The position numbers and the translations under genes were made by a program. This document shows, one piece after another, positions 34,701-43,633 of a stretch of 64,000 nt of DNA (its first letter is position 1; every line of letters starts with the position of its first letter). The notes under the pieces are model-generated. The model ran no database searches. It saw only the letters and a program-made list of their open reading frames with translations, and had not been told where the DNA came from. The stretch comes from Pontibacter arcticus (GTDB lineage: Bacteria > Bacteroidota > Bacteroidia > Cytophagales > Hymenobacteraceae), in NCBI RefSeq assembly GCF_003284895.1, contig NZ_QMDV01000001.1, positions 1,081,080-1,145,079 on the forward strand, written 5' to 3'.

Positions 34701-35270
34701 TTAATTTACTACAACAGGAAAATTACCGATAAAATCTGTTTCTCCCTTTGTCTGATCCGGAGTTGTACTCTTAATGCCGGGCTGGTGTTTAAGCGTTACG
34801 CGAAGGTTACCAGTCTTATTAAGTGCAGGCGTTTTAATAGTTGCTGTTAAGCCAACAGTGCGGCCTTTGCTGTCTCTGTCGGTTTTTTCTATAACAAGGC
34901 CCAGCGCGTTGTTTACATCTTCATAAAACAACTCGTGGTCATCGCCTTCTTCGCGCACTTCCGGCGTCATATCAAGAGCTGGTGATTTGCTGCCATCTGC
35001 AAGCGATATTTTTACATCGTACGTCACATTCGGGTCCAGATCCAATGTGTTGCTAACTACAGGAGGCTGGCCGCCATCGCCGTCGTTATCGCTGTAAGTT
35101 GCTGTTATGGGCGTGTTGCTTTTTCCCTGCGGGGTAAATTCGATCTTCATGGATGTGATCAGCTCCTGCTCTTCTACCGGCTCCGGATCATCGTCGCTGC
35201 AGGCGGCAGTTGTAAAGGTTAAACCTGCTATCAATAAAAATGCTACGTAAGGTCTGAATTGTTTTTTCAT
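34701..35270 (-). CDS. Lipoprotein paralogue A of the receptor module
   Basis: A 189-residue lipoprotein (lipobox FTTAAC, Cys24) with an acidic linker (SDDDPEPVEEQE) and the same domain order as its neighbour: SMKIEFTPQGKSNTPITATY, LDLDPNVTYDVKISL, GNLRVTLKHQPG and FIGNFPVVVN. It follows the TonB-dependent receptor at 55 bases on the same strand, so it is probably in the same operon. Function unknown. Confidence 0.77.
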   Translation of the reverse strand: MKKQFRPYVAFLLIAGLTFTTAACSDDDPEPVEEQELITSMKIEFTPQGKSNTPITATYSDNDGDGGQPPVVSNTLDLDPNVTYDVKISLADGSKSPALDMTPEVREEGDDHELFYEDVNNALGLVIEKTDRDSKGRTVGLTATIKTPALNKTGNLRVTLKHQPGIKSTTPDQTKGETDFIGNFPVVVN

Positions 35271-35325
35271 AATAGTGGATACTTAAAACTGTTAATTAAA
35301 ATGATGGTTCGTTAAAATTGAATGG

Positions 35326-37725
35326 TTAACTTTTTCTAAAATCAAGCGGAATGCTTACCCGGAACATGATCAACCGGCCGGTTTCATCGGCAAAATACCG
35401 GAAGCGGTTCAGGTAATCGCGGTAAGCTGTGTTTAATAAATTGTTCGCGGTAATGCCTATTTCCAGTGGTTGCTTGCCAAAGTATAACGTGGTGCCTGCC
35501 TCGGCATGAACTAAGAAATAGGCGTTTGGCGCTTCGGCCAAGTCTTCGTCGGCTTTAGTAGGCATTCTGGTTTGCCTGGCCACAAATAATCCTCCCAAAG
35601 AGAAGTAAGTTTCCTTCAGCTGCTTGCCAACATCCCCGGCTTCAAAGGTCAGCTTGTTGTCTGTCCTGTCTGCAGGTATGGCTACCAGCCAATCGTCAAT
35701 ATCCAGGTTGCGGGCCCGCACTACAGATGATTTCGAGATCCAGGTCAGCTTGTTTACTAACTTCAAATCAAAGCTAAGGTCTGCCCCTCTGAAAGACGCA
35801 TCGGCCTGCTTGTACAAAAACTTCAGGAAAGAGCCCCGTACCGTCAGCTCAGGCTCCGGCTGGATAGCGGTATAAATGTATTCGTTAATGTAATTGTTAT
35901 ACACGCTGAGCTTGGCATTGAACCGGCGGTTGGCGTAATAATCCACAGAAGCCTCGAAGTTATAAGCCTGTTCGGGTTTCAGGTTAGGGTTGCCTACTTC
36001 GTACGCTACCGAACTATGGTGAATGCCCTCGCTGAAAAGCTCATTTGCACCAGGCGCACGCCACGCCGAAGTAGCACTTAACCCAAATGTAAGATGATAG
36101 CCCACATCGTACATGCCACCTACCATACCGGAAAGGTTATGGAAAGTATAATCCGGTTTGATCAGGGCTGATCCGCTTCCGTTATCGGTACGCGGCTCAT
36201 ACTTTTTTACGAGCAGGTAAGTATAATCATACCGAAGGCCGCCTTCCAGTTGCAGTTTGTCTTTCTGCCACTTTTCTATGGCAAATGCACCGGCAGTGAT
36301 GCCTGTGTACTGCGGCAGAAAATCATCATACTTATAGGTGTTGTGCTTGTAAACCGTAGCCGCTCCTATTGATCCTGAGAAATTGCCAACAGGCTTGTGT
36401 TCCCAAACGGCCTCTGTCGTATGGGTGGTTAATTTGAGTTGCATAGCCGGCGTGGCAGCACTATTGCCGTGCAGTGCATACTCTTGGCGTACGTTTTGCT
36501 GCAGCCCGTATACAAACTCAAATTTACCGGCAGTTGCCGAGTTCAGGTACAGTCTTGTTTTTAGCAGATGATGGGTTACATCCTGGTAAGGCGTCCGGAT
36601 ATCATACGTAAACTTTACTGTATCTGCTCCGAAAGGCTTGTCGCGGTTGATGGCGTTCAGCAGGTCTTCGGATGAGCCCACATGCGACTCGCGCAAAATG
36701 CCCAGTTTGGTCTGGAAAAGGCTGTAATATACTTCGGCTCCGTAATTCTGTTTGGTATAGCCTACTGTTCCCGAGAAATTCTGTTCTTCAAATGCGGTGT
36801 TGTTCAGGTAGTAATCTTTTGCCTTTGAGAAGCCGCCTTTTTTAAGCGTACCCTGCAGGCGCCAGCTCAGCGGCCTGAGTTTAGCCACATTCCCTTCTAC
36901 CATCGCCGAAATTACACCCTGCCTGTTATTGGTTGAGCCCATCAGGTTAAGCGATCCTGCTACCCCTACCGAGTCAGGCAACGGCTTTGGCTCTACGATT
37001 ACAACCCCACCAATAGCATCTGCCCCATACCTTACACCGGCCGCTCCTTTTATAACGTGCATCTCTGTGGCTACAAACGGATCTATTTCCGGGGCGTGTT
37101 CGGTGCCCCATTGCTGTGCTTCCTGGCGCACGCCGTTGTTAAGCAGCAAAATGCGGCTTCCGTGCAAGCCATGGATAACAGGTTTCGAAATAGTCGGACC
37201 CGTTTGCAGGGTAGTAACGCCAGCTATACTTTTAAGCGATTCGGCTAAAGTTAAACCGCGCGCTTCGGCCAGGTCGCGGCCACCAAGCAACTCAGAAGAT
37301 TGCGCCTGAGATTTTACATGGCTGCCTATTACCTGTACTGTATTTAAAGTACGGGTATCGGTATGCAATTGCAGGTCTCTGACCGAAGAAGTTGTGATCC
37401 GGAAAGTAAACGCTTCCTGCTCGTAGCCGATATAAGAAACCTGTACCGTATATGTGCCCTGGCAAATATCATGGAAATGATAATTGCCATACTCATCAGC
37501 TACAGCCGCTCTCTTTAGCTCCCGGATAAGCACAGTGGCTCCGATCAAAGGTTCGCGGTTGTCGTGGTCCAGTACCTTTCCGGAAAGCGTAAGGCCGCAA
37601 TTCTGCTCAGCCTCCGGCAAAATATCCGGGCCTGTAGCGGGCATAGGTTGTGCCTGGGCCACAAAAGCAAATAAGGCCAATACTGGCAAAAGCACCAGCT
37701 TCTGCAGAAAATCAGGTATAAGCAC
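35326..37725 (-). CDS. TonB-dependent outer-membrane receptor
   Basis: A 799-residue receptor. Signal peptide ends near FVAQAQ. An N-terminal carboxypeptidase-regulatory-like domain follows (LSGKVLDHDNREPLIGATVL, YGNYHFHDICQGTYTVQVSY). The plug is at about 125-245 (LAESLKSIAGVTTLQTGPTI, VRYGADAIGGVVIVEP) and then the beta-barrel, ending in RVSIPLDFRKS. The segment APGANELFSEGIHHSSVAYE is like that of metal-type receptors related to ZnuD. With the His-rich peptide upstream and two lipoproteins downstream, a metal substrate such as zinc or copper is a reasonable but unproven inference. Confidence 0.88.
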   Translation of the reverse strand: MLIPDFLQKLVLLPVLALFAFVAQAQPMPATGPDILPEAEQNCGLTLSGKVLDHDNREPLIGATVLIRELKRAAVADEYGNYHFHDICQGTYTVQVSYIGYEQEAFTFRITTSSVRDLQLHTDTRTLNTVQVIGSHVKSQAQSSELLGGRDLAEARGLTLAESLKSIAGVTTLQTGPTISKPVIHGLHGSRILLLNNGVRQEAQQWGTEHAPEIDPFVATEMHVIKGAAGVRYGADAIGGVVIVEPKPLPDSVGVAGSLNLMGSTNNRQGVISAMVEGNVAKLRPLSWRLQGTLKKGGFSKAKDYYLNNTAFEEQNFSGTVGYTKQNYGAEVYYSLFQTKLGILRESHVGSSEDLLNAINRDKPFGADTVKFTYDIRTPYQDVTHHLLKTRLYLNSATAGKFEFVYGLQQNVRQEYALHGNSAATPAMQLKLTTHTTEAVWEHKPVGNFSGSIGAATVYKHNTYKYDDFLPQYTGITAGAFAIEKWQKDKLQLEGGLRYDYTYLLVKKYEPRTDNGSGSALIKPDYTFHNLSGMVGGMYDVGYHLTFGLSATSAWRAPGANELFSEGIHHSSVAYEVGNPNLKPEQAYNFEASVDYYANRRFNAKLSVYNNYINEYIYTAIQPEPELTVRGSFLKFLYKQADASFRGADLSFDLKLVNKLTWISKSSVVRARNLDIDDWLVAIPADRTDNKLTFEAGDVGKQLKETYFSLGGLFVARQTRMPTKADEDLAEAPNAYFLVHAEAGTTLYFGKQPLEIGITANNLLNTAYRDYLNRFRYFADETGRLIMFRVSIPLDFRKS

Positions 37726-37876
37726 AGGTAAAATAAAATTTGAAGAATAGAAATACAGGCTTTATAACCTCACAAAAACAGAAAGGCTAAAGCAGTATCT
37801 CTCAGAAACATTAAACTAACGTATGGCGAAGCAGCCAGTAAAAGCACTTCAGGAAACCATACAAACAGAAAAGAAT

Positions 37877-38200
37877 TTAAGCTACGGGCGGGCCGCGTAG
37901 ATGGGGAAGAAGGACGGTATTACCGTAATACCTGGCACTATATAAATTGTTAAACCTTTGCGTGTGGGTTAAAGCTTCGGGCTCGAAGTATGTTACACTA
38001 CCTTGGTAAGGAGCTCCAAAAAGATCTTCTACGGGGCAGTGATTGTGTTTTTTGCCTACCTGGGCTTTGTGGCTGTCGCAGGCATCGGCGTGTACGGTAT
38101 GCTCGTGCCCGTGCAGATGCAGCATAAGCGCATCGGGTACCATTGCTCTGGTAAAGAGCAACAGCAGTGTAAGGGCGATATAATTTAAGTACCGATGCAT
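37877..38200 (-). CDS. Small His-rich secreted protein of the receptor module
   Basis: A 107-residue protein with an N-terminal hydrophobic signal segment (residues 5-20). A histidine cluster HLHGHEHTVHADACDSH follows, then KKHNHCPVEDLFGAP, together nine His and two Cys within about 30 residues. The C-terminus is HLRGPPVA. This composition suggests periplasmic metal binding, and the ending recalls small Bacteroidota metal-associated proteins with a conserved terminal PP. It lies 151 bases upstream of the TonB receptor gene on the same strand, so likely the first gene of that operon. Confidence 0.72.
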   Translation of the reverse strand: MHRYLNYIALTLLLLFTRAMVPDALMLHLHGHEHTVHADACDSHKAQVGKKHNHCPVEDLFGAPYQGSVTYFEPEALTHTQRFNNLYSARYYGNTVLLPHLRGPPVA

Positions 38201-38268
38201 GTATCGTAAACGAGCCTAAAGCAAATATAATGTTTAAATCAGGAAAGCAATAGCTAATTTATACTTTC

Positions 38269-38280
38269 TTGTAGCTACAA
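38269..38280. promoter_or_regulatory. Perfect 12-base palindrome upstream of the receptor module
   Basis: TTGTAGCTACAA, 69 bases before the start of the His-rich gene and 180 bases before htpG. A dyad of this size could be an operator; no regulator is identified. Confidence 0.25.
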
Positions 38281-38459
38281 ATTAAGATGGAGGTATAAAT
38301 GTGTCAGGAGTTGTACGCAAAAAACGATACTTCGGAAGTATAAAACAGCGTGTTTCTGCCAACCTGTCACGGTTGCAAGGCGCGTTTATACTTGGAACAG
38401 GATTTGAAACGCCCTCTCCCGGAAACAGACATTCAAAAAACATTCTATAAAATAATAAC

Positions 38460-40283
38460 ATGGAAGAAAGAGGCAGCATTTCGATTCACACCGAGAATAT
38501 TTTCCCGATCATCAAAAAATTCCTTTACTCAGACCATGAGATTTTCCTGCGCGAGCTGGTAAGTAATGCCGTAGATGCTACCCAGAAAGCAAAGCGTCTA
38601 TCATCTGTTGGCGAGTTCGACGGCGACCTGGGCGATCTGAAAGTATCAGTAGCAATAGATAAAGAAGCCCGCACCATCACCATTTCGGATAACGGAATTG
38701 GTATGACTGCCGAGGAAATTAAAAAGTATATCAATCAGATTGCTTTTTCGGGTGCAGCTGAGTTTGTGGAGCGCTTCAAAGATTCCGGCGATAAAAGCCA
38801 GATCATTGGCCAGTTTGGTCTTGGGTTCTACTCAGCGTTTATGGTAGCCGAGCGTGTGGAGATCGTAACAAAATCTTTCCAGAAAGATGCGGAGCCAGCC
38901 CGCTGGACCTGCGATGGAAGTACGGAATTTGCTATCACCAGTGCTGCTAAAGAAGAGCGCGGAACCAATGTTATACTTCATGTAGCCCAGGATTCAGAAG
39001 AGTTTCTGGAAACTGCCCGCATCAAAACCATACTGGATAAATACTGCAAGTTTTTGCCGGTGCCCGTAGAGTTCGAAGGCCAGATCATCAACAACCCAAA
39101 CCCGATCTGGACAAAACAACCAGCCGAACTTACCGACGAAGATTACAAGAATTTCTACAAAGAGCTTTATCCGTTCTCGGAAGCGCCTCTGTTCTGGATC
39201 CATCTCAACGTTGATTATCCGTTTAACCTGACGGGTATTTTATACTTCCCGAAAATCAAAAACGAGTTGGAGCTGCAGCGCAACAAAATTCAGCTGTACT
39301 CGCGACAGGTATTTATTACGGATGAAGTAAAAGATGTGGTGCCTGAGTTCCTGATGTTGCTGCACGGTATCATCGATTCGCCTGACATTCCGCTTAACGT
39401 AAGCCGCTCGTTCCTGCAGGCCGATGCGAATGTGAAGAAGATCAATACTTACATCACCAAAAAAGTTGCCGACAAGCTAAACGATATTTACAAGAAAGAC
39501 CGCACTACATTCGAGAGCAGCTGGGACGATATCGGGGTGTTTGTAAAGTATGGCATGCTGAGCGATGATAAGTTCTACGAAAAAGCCAAAGACTTTGTGT
39601 TGCTACAGAATACGACTGGTAAGTATAATACCATTGAAGAGTATAAAGCTTTAGTGCAGGCTAACCAGACGGATAAGAACGACCAGCAAGTATGGCTTTA
39701 CACTACAGATGCTGAAAAGCAGCATGCTTATGTAGAGGCCGCCCAGAACCGCAGCTACGATGTGTTAAAGCTTGATACTGTAATTGATAGCCACTTTATT
39801 GGTTTGCTGGAGCAAAAAGTCGAAAAAACGACGTTGAAGCGTGTAGACGCGGAAATTGTAGATAAACTGATCGAGCGCGACGAAGTAAAAGAAAGCGTAT
39901 TGAACGATACGGAAAAAGAAAGTCTGAAAAAGATTTTTGAGCAGGCCATTGCCAACCAGCACATGACGGTAGAAGTAACCGCACTGTCTCCGGACGATGC
40001 ACCTGTAATCATTACGCTTCCGGAGTTTATGCGCCGCATGAAAGATATGAGCCGCAACGGTGGCGGCGGTATGATGTTTATGGGCGATCTGCCGGATGCT
40101 TATAATGTTACCATCAACGCGAACCATAGCCTGAACCAGCGCATCCTGAACGCGAAAGAGGATAACAAAGAACGCATTGCGCGCCAGGCATTTGATCTGG
40201 CCCTGCTTTCTCAGAACCTGCTTTCAGGCTCGGCGCTTACAGCTTTCGTGAAACGCAGCGTAGACCTGATTGATAAAGAATAG
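38460..40283 (+). CDS. htpG: Molecular chaperone HtpG (bacterial Hsp90)
   Basis: A 607-residue ATP-dependent chaperone. The GHKL ATPase motifs are present: ELVSNAVDATQKAK near the N-terminus, SDNGIGMTAEEIKKYINQIA, GQFGLGFYSAFMVAERVEI and the ERGTNVILHV segment. The middle domain has the conserved SRQVFITDEVKDVVPEFLML and DSPDIPLNVSRSFLQ. Length is close to other HtpG proteins. Several AAGTATA or TATACTT words lie inside the gene. The 259-base upstream region contains three more, and no heat-shock element was recognised. Confidence 0.96.
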   Translation: MEERGSISIHTENIFPIIKKFLYSDHEIFLRELVSNAVDATQKAKRLSSVGEFDGDLGDLKVSVAIDKEARTITISDNGIGMTAEEIKKYINQIAFSGAAEFVERFKDSGDKSQIIGQFGLGFYSAFMVAERVEIVTKSFQKDAEPARWTCDGSTEFAITSAAKEERGTNVILHVAQDSEEFLETARIKTILDKYCKFLPVPVEFEGQIINNPNPIWTKQPAELTDEDYKNFYKELYPFSEAPLFWIHLNVDYPFNLTGILYFPKIKNELELQRNKIQLYSRQVFITDEVKDVVPEFLMLLHGIIDSPDIPLNVSRSFLQADANVKKINTYITKKVADKLNDIYKKDRTTFESSWDDIGVFVKYGMLSDDKFYEKAKDFVLLQNTTGKYNTIEEYKALVQANQTDKNDQQVWLYTTDAEKQHAYVEAAQNRSYDVLKLDTVIDSHFIGLLEQKVEKTTLKRVDAEIVDKLIERDEVKESVLNDTEKESLKKIFEQAIANQHMTVEVTALSPDDAPVIITLPEFMRRMKDMSRNGGGGMMFMGDLPDAYNVTINANHSLNQRILNAKEDNKERIARQAFDLALLSQNLLSGSALTAFVKRSVDLIDKE

Positions 40284-40311
40284 TATATTGTTTAAAGTTT
40301 AACATACTTAG

Positions 40312-40345
40312 AAAGGCAGCTTTTACAGAAGGCTGCCTTTTTCTT
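40312..40345 (+). terminator. Terminator after htpG
   Basis: AAAGGCAGC / GCTGCCTTT stem with an 11-base loop (TTTTACAGAAG), then TTCTTTT. Confidence 0.8.
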
Positions 40346-40506
40346 TTAACTGGCAAGTATGAAACTTAGCAAAAGCAGCTTTAGTTATAAGAGCAAATAA
40401 AAAGCAGCATATTGGCTCTTATACGATTTATAAGCATCTTTACGTTAAGTATAAATTGTTGAATGGCTGATGGCTAAATTGCTTGTTGTAAGCAATACAT
40501 ATACTG

Positions 40507-40546
40507 CCCATTAGCACATTAATCCATTAGCACATCAGCATATTAA
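40507..40546 (+). repeat. Short direct repeat before the MORN-type lipoprotein
   Basis: CATTAGCACAT occurs twice (about 40510 and 40525), followed by a variant CATCAGCATATT, ending at the ATG at 40548. Tandem degenerate copies of this 11-12-base unit look like a small repeat. Confidence 0.45.
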
Positions 40547-40547
40547 A

Positions 40548-41468
40548 ATGAAGCACACAATTCGGTTGGTTTATACATTTAGTCTTGGTTTGGCTTTGCT
40601 GCTGCTGGGCGGTTGTAGCAAGCCAGCCTGGAACAGTGATTATAACCTGAACCAGGCGCTTGCTAAAGGTGGCAAATTGGATAAGGCAGCTTTAGCGGAT
40701 GCCGACACAACTAAACCAAGCCTGGAAAGCAAGCTACCACTCGATCAGGAAAAAGAAGAGAAAAAAGAAAAGAAGCGCCAGAAGCAGAACAGACGCTATT
40801 TTCTGGGCCATAAAGTACAGCGTGGTTTTGTGAAGACAGGCAGTGGCGAAAGAGAAACGATCGAGACATTCAGTTACTTGCCCGAGTACATAGAGCCCAG
40901 TGCCTACGCTCCCGAAAAATATTTATTCGATACCAAAAAGCGGAAACTCTACCGCACCCGCGGCGAAGCCGACCCAGCCAAGTATAAAGTGTTGCATGGC
41001 CCATACAAAAAGGAAATTGGCGGACAGGTAGTAGAAGAAGGCTATTTTTATGTAGGCACCAAGCACCTGCGCTGGGAGCGTTACCGCCGCGGCGAAGACG
41101 AAATCTTATTGGATAAAGACCATTATGAGAAAGGCTTTCAGCGTGATGCCGTATTTACCTACTACAACGGCGACCAGAGTAAGGTAAGAGAAGTGATCCC
41201 TTATGCGTTTGGTAAAGTACAGGGCATGTATTACCGGTTCTACGAGAACGGCCAGTTGGAATGGAGCGGGCAATATGAAAAAGGCCGCAAAGTTGGCGTC
41301 TGGATAAAGCACTATGATTTCAGAGGGCGCAGGCATTCCGAATATCAATATCCGAAGACTGCTTACGAAGCACCGGCAGAACCATACTTGCTAAAACAGT
41401 ACGACCGCCACGGTAAGCTCATCTACGAAAAAGACAAAATGGACAAACGGTCGCAGGCCCAGCGCTAA
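40548..41468 (+). CDS. Lipoprotein with MORN/YwqK-like repeats
   Basis: A 306-residue lipoprotein (lipobox LLLGGC, Cys23). A Lys/Glu-rich segment follows (about 70-85). The C-terminal half has MORN-variant repeats of the YwqK type: FTYYNGDQSKVREVI, GMYYRFYENGQLEWSGQY, EKGRKVGVWIKHYDFRGR and KQYDRHGKLIYEK. Such proteins are common in Bacteroidota; function not established. Its stop codon overlaps by a few bases the stop of the convergent yraN. Confidence 0.82.
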   Translation: MKHTIRLVYTFSLGLALLLLGGCSKPAWNSDYNLNQALAKGGKLDKAALADADTTKPSLESKLPLDQEKEEKKEKKRQKQNRRYFLGHKVQRGFVKTGSGERETIETFSYLPEYIEPSAYAPEKYLFDTKKRKLYRTRGEADPAKYKVLHGPYKKEIGGQVVEEGYFYVGTKHLRWERYRRGEDEILLDKDHYEKGFQRDAVFTYYNGDQSKVREVIPYAFGKVQGMYYRFYENGQLEWSGQYEKGRKVGVWIKHYDFRGRRHSEYQYPKTAYEAPAEPYLLKQYDRHGKLIYEKDKMDKRSQAQR

Positions 41469-41827
41469 TGAAAAGCATCTTCAATGTGGTGCAAAACCTG
41501 CTTATCCGTTAATGTAATCGAAATGATATCAAACCGGACATCGTGCTGCCAATTAATTTCTTCGATGTAGGCAGCAGCAGCCTCCAGAAATAATTCTTCT
41601 TTACGCCTGCTAACAGCTTCTTCGGGGTGTCCGTATTTAGCTGTAGTGCGGGTTTTAACTTCCACAAAAACAAGCAGATCGGGCTTCTGGGCAATTATAT
41701 CTATTTCTGCGCGCTTATACCTATAGTTGCGGCAAAGTATAGTATAGCCATTTTCTGTAAGGTACTGCGTTGCGCTGTCTTCGCCTTGCTGCCCGGTCAG
41801 GATGCGGTTGTAAGTTTGAGAAGCCAT
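41465..41827 (-). CDS. YraN-family (UPF0102) nuclease-fold protein
   Basis: A 120-residue protein of the endonuclease-like UPF0102 family: LTGQQGEDSATQYLTENGY, then NYRYKRAEIDIIAQ and LVFVEVKTRTTAKYGHPEEA. The E-x-D...ExK arrangement (AEIDII, VEVKT) is the restriction-endonuclease-fold metal site. Biological role unsettled. It overlaps the end of the convergent MORN-type gene. Confidence 0.92.
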   Translation of the reverse strand: MASQTYNRILTGQQGEDSATQYLTENGYTILCRNYRYKRAEIDIIAQKPDLLVFVEVKTRTTAKYGHPEEAVSRRKEELFLEAAAAYIEEINWQHDVRFDIISITLTDKQVLHHIEDAFH

Positions 41828-41891
41828 TGTAAACTTGTAAATTGCACCAAAGTTAGGTTACTGTAAAAAATAAGTACGCAAAACACAGCAT

Positions 41892-42887
41892 ATGAAACAA
41901 CTGGTAGAAGGATTTATACAACAACTGCAGCACGCAACAGAAATAGGAGAGAAAGCTACAGTTAACTTTGCGCCTAAAAAATACAGTAATATTGTAATTG
42001 CTGGTATGGGCGGCTCCGGTATTGGGGGCAACCTGATACAAGCCTATGTAAGCGATAAAATTGAAATGCCTTTAGTTGTAAACAAAGGCTATGATATTCC
42101 TGCCTTTGTTGGGCCGGATACTTTATTTATTGCATCGTCTTTCTCTGGAAACACCGAAGAAACCCTGTCCGGTATTAGGGAGGCTTTGGCTAAAGGCGCT
42201 ACGTTGGCCTGCGTTACATCCGGTGGCGAAGTGCTGCGTTTATCTAAAGAAAATAACTTTCCACACATTATAATTCCCGGAGATTCGGAGCAGCCGCGTG
42301 CGTGCCTGGGCTACTCTGTGGTAGAGATGTTATACTTGCTGCATTATGCCGGTGTGCTGAACGTGACGTTTAAAACAGAATTGGCTCAGACAATAGCACT
42401 TCTGGAAGAGCAGCAGAGCAGCATGAAAGTAGAAGCAAGCGCGTTGGCGAATGCCTTTAAAGGAAAACTTCCGATACTTTATGCCGGCGTTCAGTTCGAG
42501 CCCATTGCCGTTCGTTTTCAGCAACAAATAAACGAGAACTCGAAACAACTGAGCCATGTAAATACCTTCCCGGAGATGAACCACAACGAGATTGTTGGTT
42601 GGTTGCACCCGGAGCCGCTCTTCGAGATGATAACTGTGCTTTATATCAGAAGTGCCTACGACCATGAGCGTATCCGTTTGCGCATGGATGTTTCTAAGAA
42701 GATTTTTGAAAGCAAAGCAGGAAAGGTGTTAGAAGTACAAGCACAAGGGTCAACGTTCCTGGAGCAGGCTTTCAGTCTCATTCATATTTTTGACTGGGTG
42801 ACAGTTTACCTGGCCGAACTGAACAATGTAAGCCCGAATACGATTGAGAACATCAATTACGTAAAAGGCGAACTTGCCAAAGTATAA
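41892..42887 (+). CDS. Bifunctional phosphoglucose/phosphomannose isomerase
   Basis: A 331-residue SIS-domain isomerase. The signature IVIAGMGGSGIGGNLIQAYV begins the first SIS domain, and SSFSGNTEETLSGIREAL is the phosphosugar-binding site. The second half has PEMNHNEIVGW and the C-terminal LIHIFDWVTVYLAEL. It matches the PGI/PMI family (fructose-6-phosphate to glucose-6-phosphate or mannose-6-phosphate). It stops GTA TAA inside an AAGTATAA word, and lipB starts 11 bases later. Confidence 0.9.
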   Translation: MKQLVEGFIQQLQHATEIGEKATVNFAPKKYSNIVIAGMGGSGIGGNLIQAYVSDKIEMPLVVNKGYDIPAFVGPDTLFIASSFSGNTEETLSGIREALAKGATLACVTSGGEVLRLSKENNFPHIIIPGDSEQPRACLGYSVVEMLYLLHYAGVLNVTFKTELAQTIALLEEQQSSMKVEASALANAFKGKLPILYAGVQFEPIAVRFQQQINENSKQLSHVNTFPEMNHNEIVGWLHPEPLFEMITVLYIRSAYDHERIRLRMDVSKKIFESKAGKVLEVQAQGSTFLEQAFSLIHIFDWVTVYLAELNNVSPNTIENINYVKGELAKV

Positions 42888-42898
42888 ACTTACCGCAA

Positions 42899-43633
42899 AT
42901 GGAGCAGAACAGGAAAATACAATTTGAGCATTTGGGGCTGATCGATTACAAAGAGGCCTGGGATTATCAGGAAAAGCTTTTCAAAAGTATACTTGATCTG
43001 AAAGCCCATAACCGAACGGCCGCACCGGAAGCACAACAAGCTACGCCAAACTATTTGCTGTTCTGCTACCATCCGCATGTTTATACTTTAGGCAAAAGTG
43101 GCCACGAAGAAAATTTGCTGCTCAATGAAAGTGGCTTGGAAGCCAAAGGCGCTACCTATTATAAGATCAACCGCGGAGGCGATATTACTTACCACGGCCC
43201 CGGGCAGATTGTGGGCTACCCTATACTTGACCTCGAGAGCTTTTTCACGGATATACACAAGTACCTGCGCTTTCTGGAAGAGGCAGTTATACTTACCCTG
43301 AAAGAGTATAACATCGAAGCTGGCCGCATAGCCGGGTTAACAGGCGTCTGGCTTGACCACGAAGCACAAATTAATCCGCGCAAAATTTGTGCGATGGGTG
43401 TTAAATGCAGCCGTTGGGTAACCATGCATGGCTTTGCTTTTAATGTAAACACCGACCTGGATTACTTTAACAACATTGTGCCTTGCGGTATTTCAGATAA
43501 ACAGGTAACCTCGCTGGCTAAAGAACTGGGCCATGAAGTATCCTTATCCGAAGTAGAAGAAAAATTAAGAAAGCACCTGGCTGCACTATTCGAAGCCACT
43601 ATTACAGACACCTTGCATGAAGAAAGATATTGA
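42899..43633 (+). CDS. lipB: Octanoyl-ACP:protein N-octanoyltransferase
   Basis: A 244-residue enzyme that attaches octanoate from acyl carrier protein to lipoyl domains. LipB hallmarks: RGGDITYHGPGQIVGYPILD (residues 92-111), Lys162 in KICAMGVKCSRWVTMHG, and the catalytic Cys196 in NNIVPCGISD. Four TATACTT/AAGTATA words lie inside it in two reading frames. The next gene overlaps its end by 17 bases. Confidence 0.96.
   Translation: MEQNRKIQFEHLGLIDYKEAWDYQEKLFKSILDLKAHNRTAAPEAQQATPNYLLFCYHPHVYTLGKSGHEENLLLNESGLEAKGATYYKINRGGDITYHGPGQIVGYPILDLESFFTDIHKYLRFLEEAVILTLKEYNIEAGRIAGLTGVWLDHEAQINPRKICAMGVKCSRWVTMHGFAFNVNTDLDYFNNIVPCGISDKQVTSLAKELGHEVSLSEVEEKLRKHLAALFEATITDTLHEERY

Noticed and set aside
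38290..38459. Search for a heat-shock operator (CIRCE type) before htpG
   Set aside because: No TTAGCACTC-N9-GAGTGCTAA-like dyad was found.
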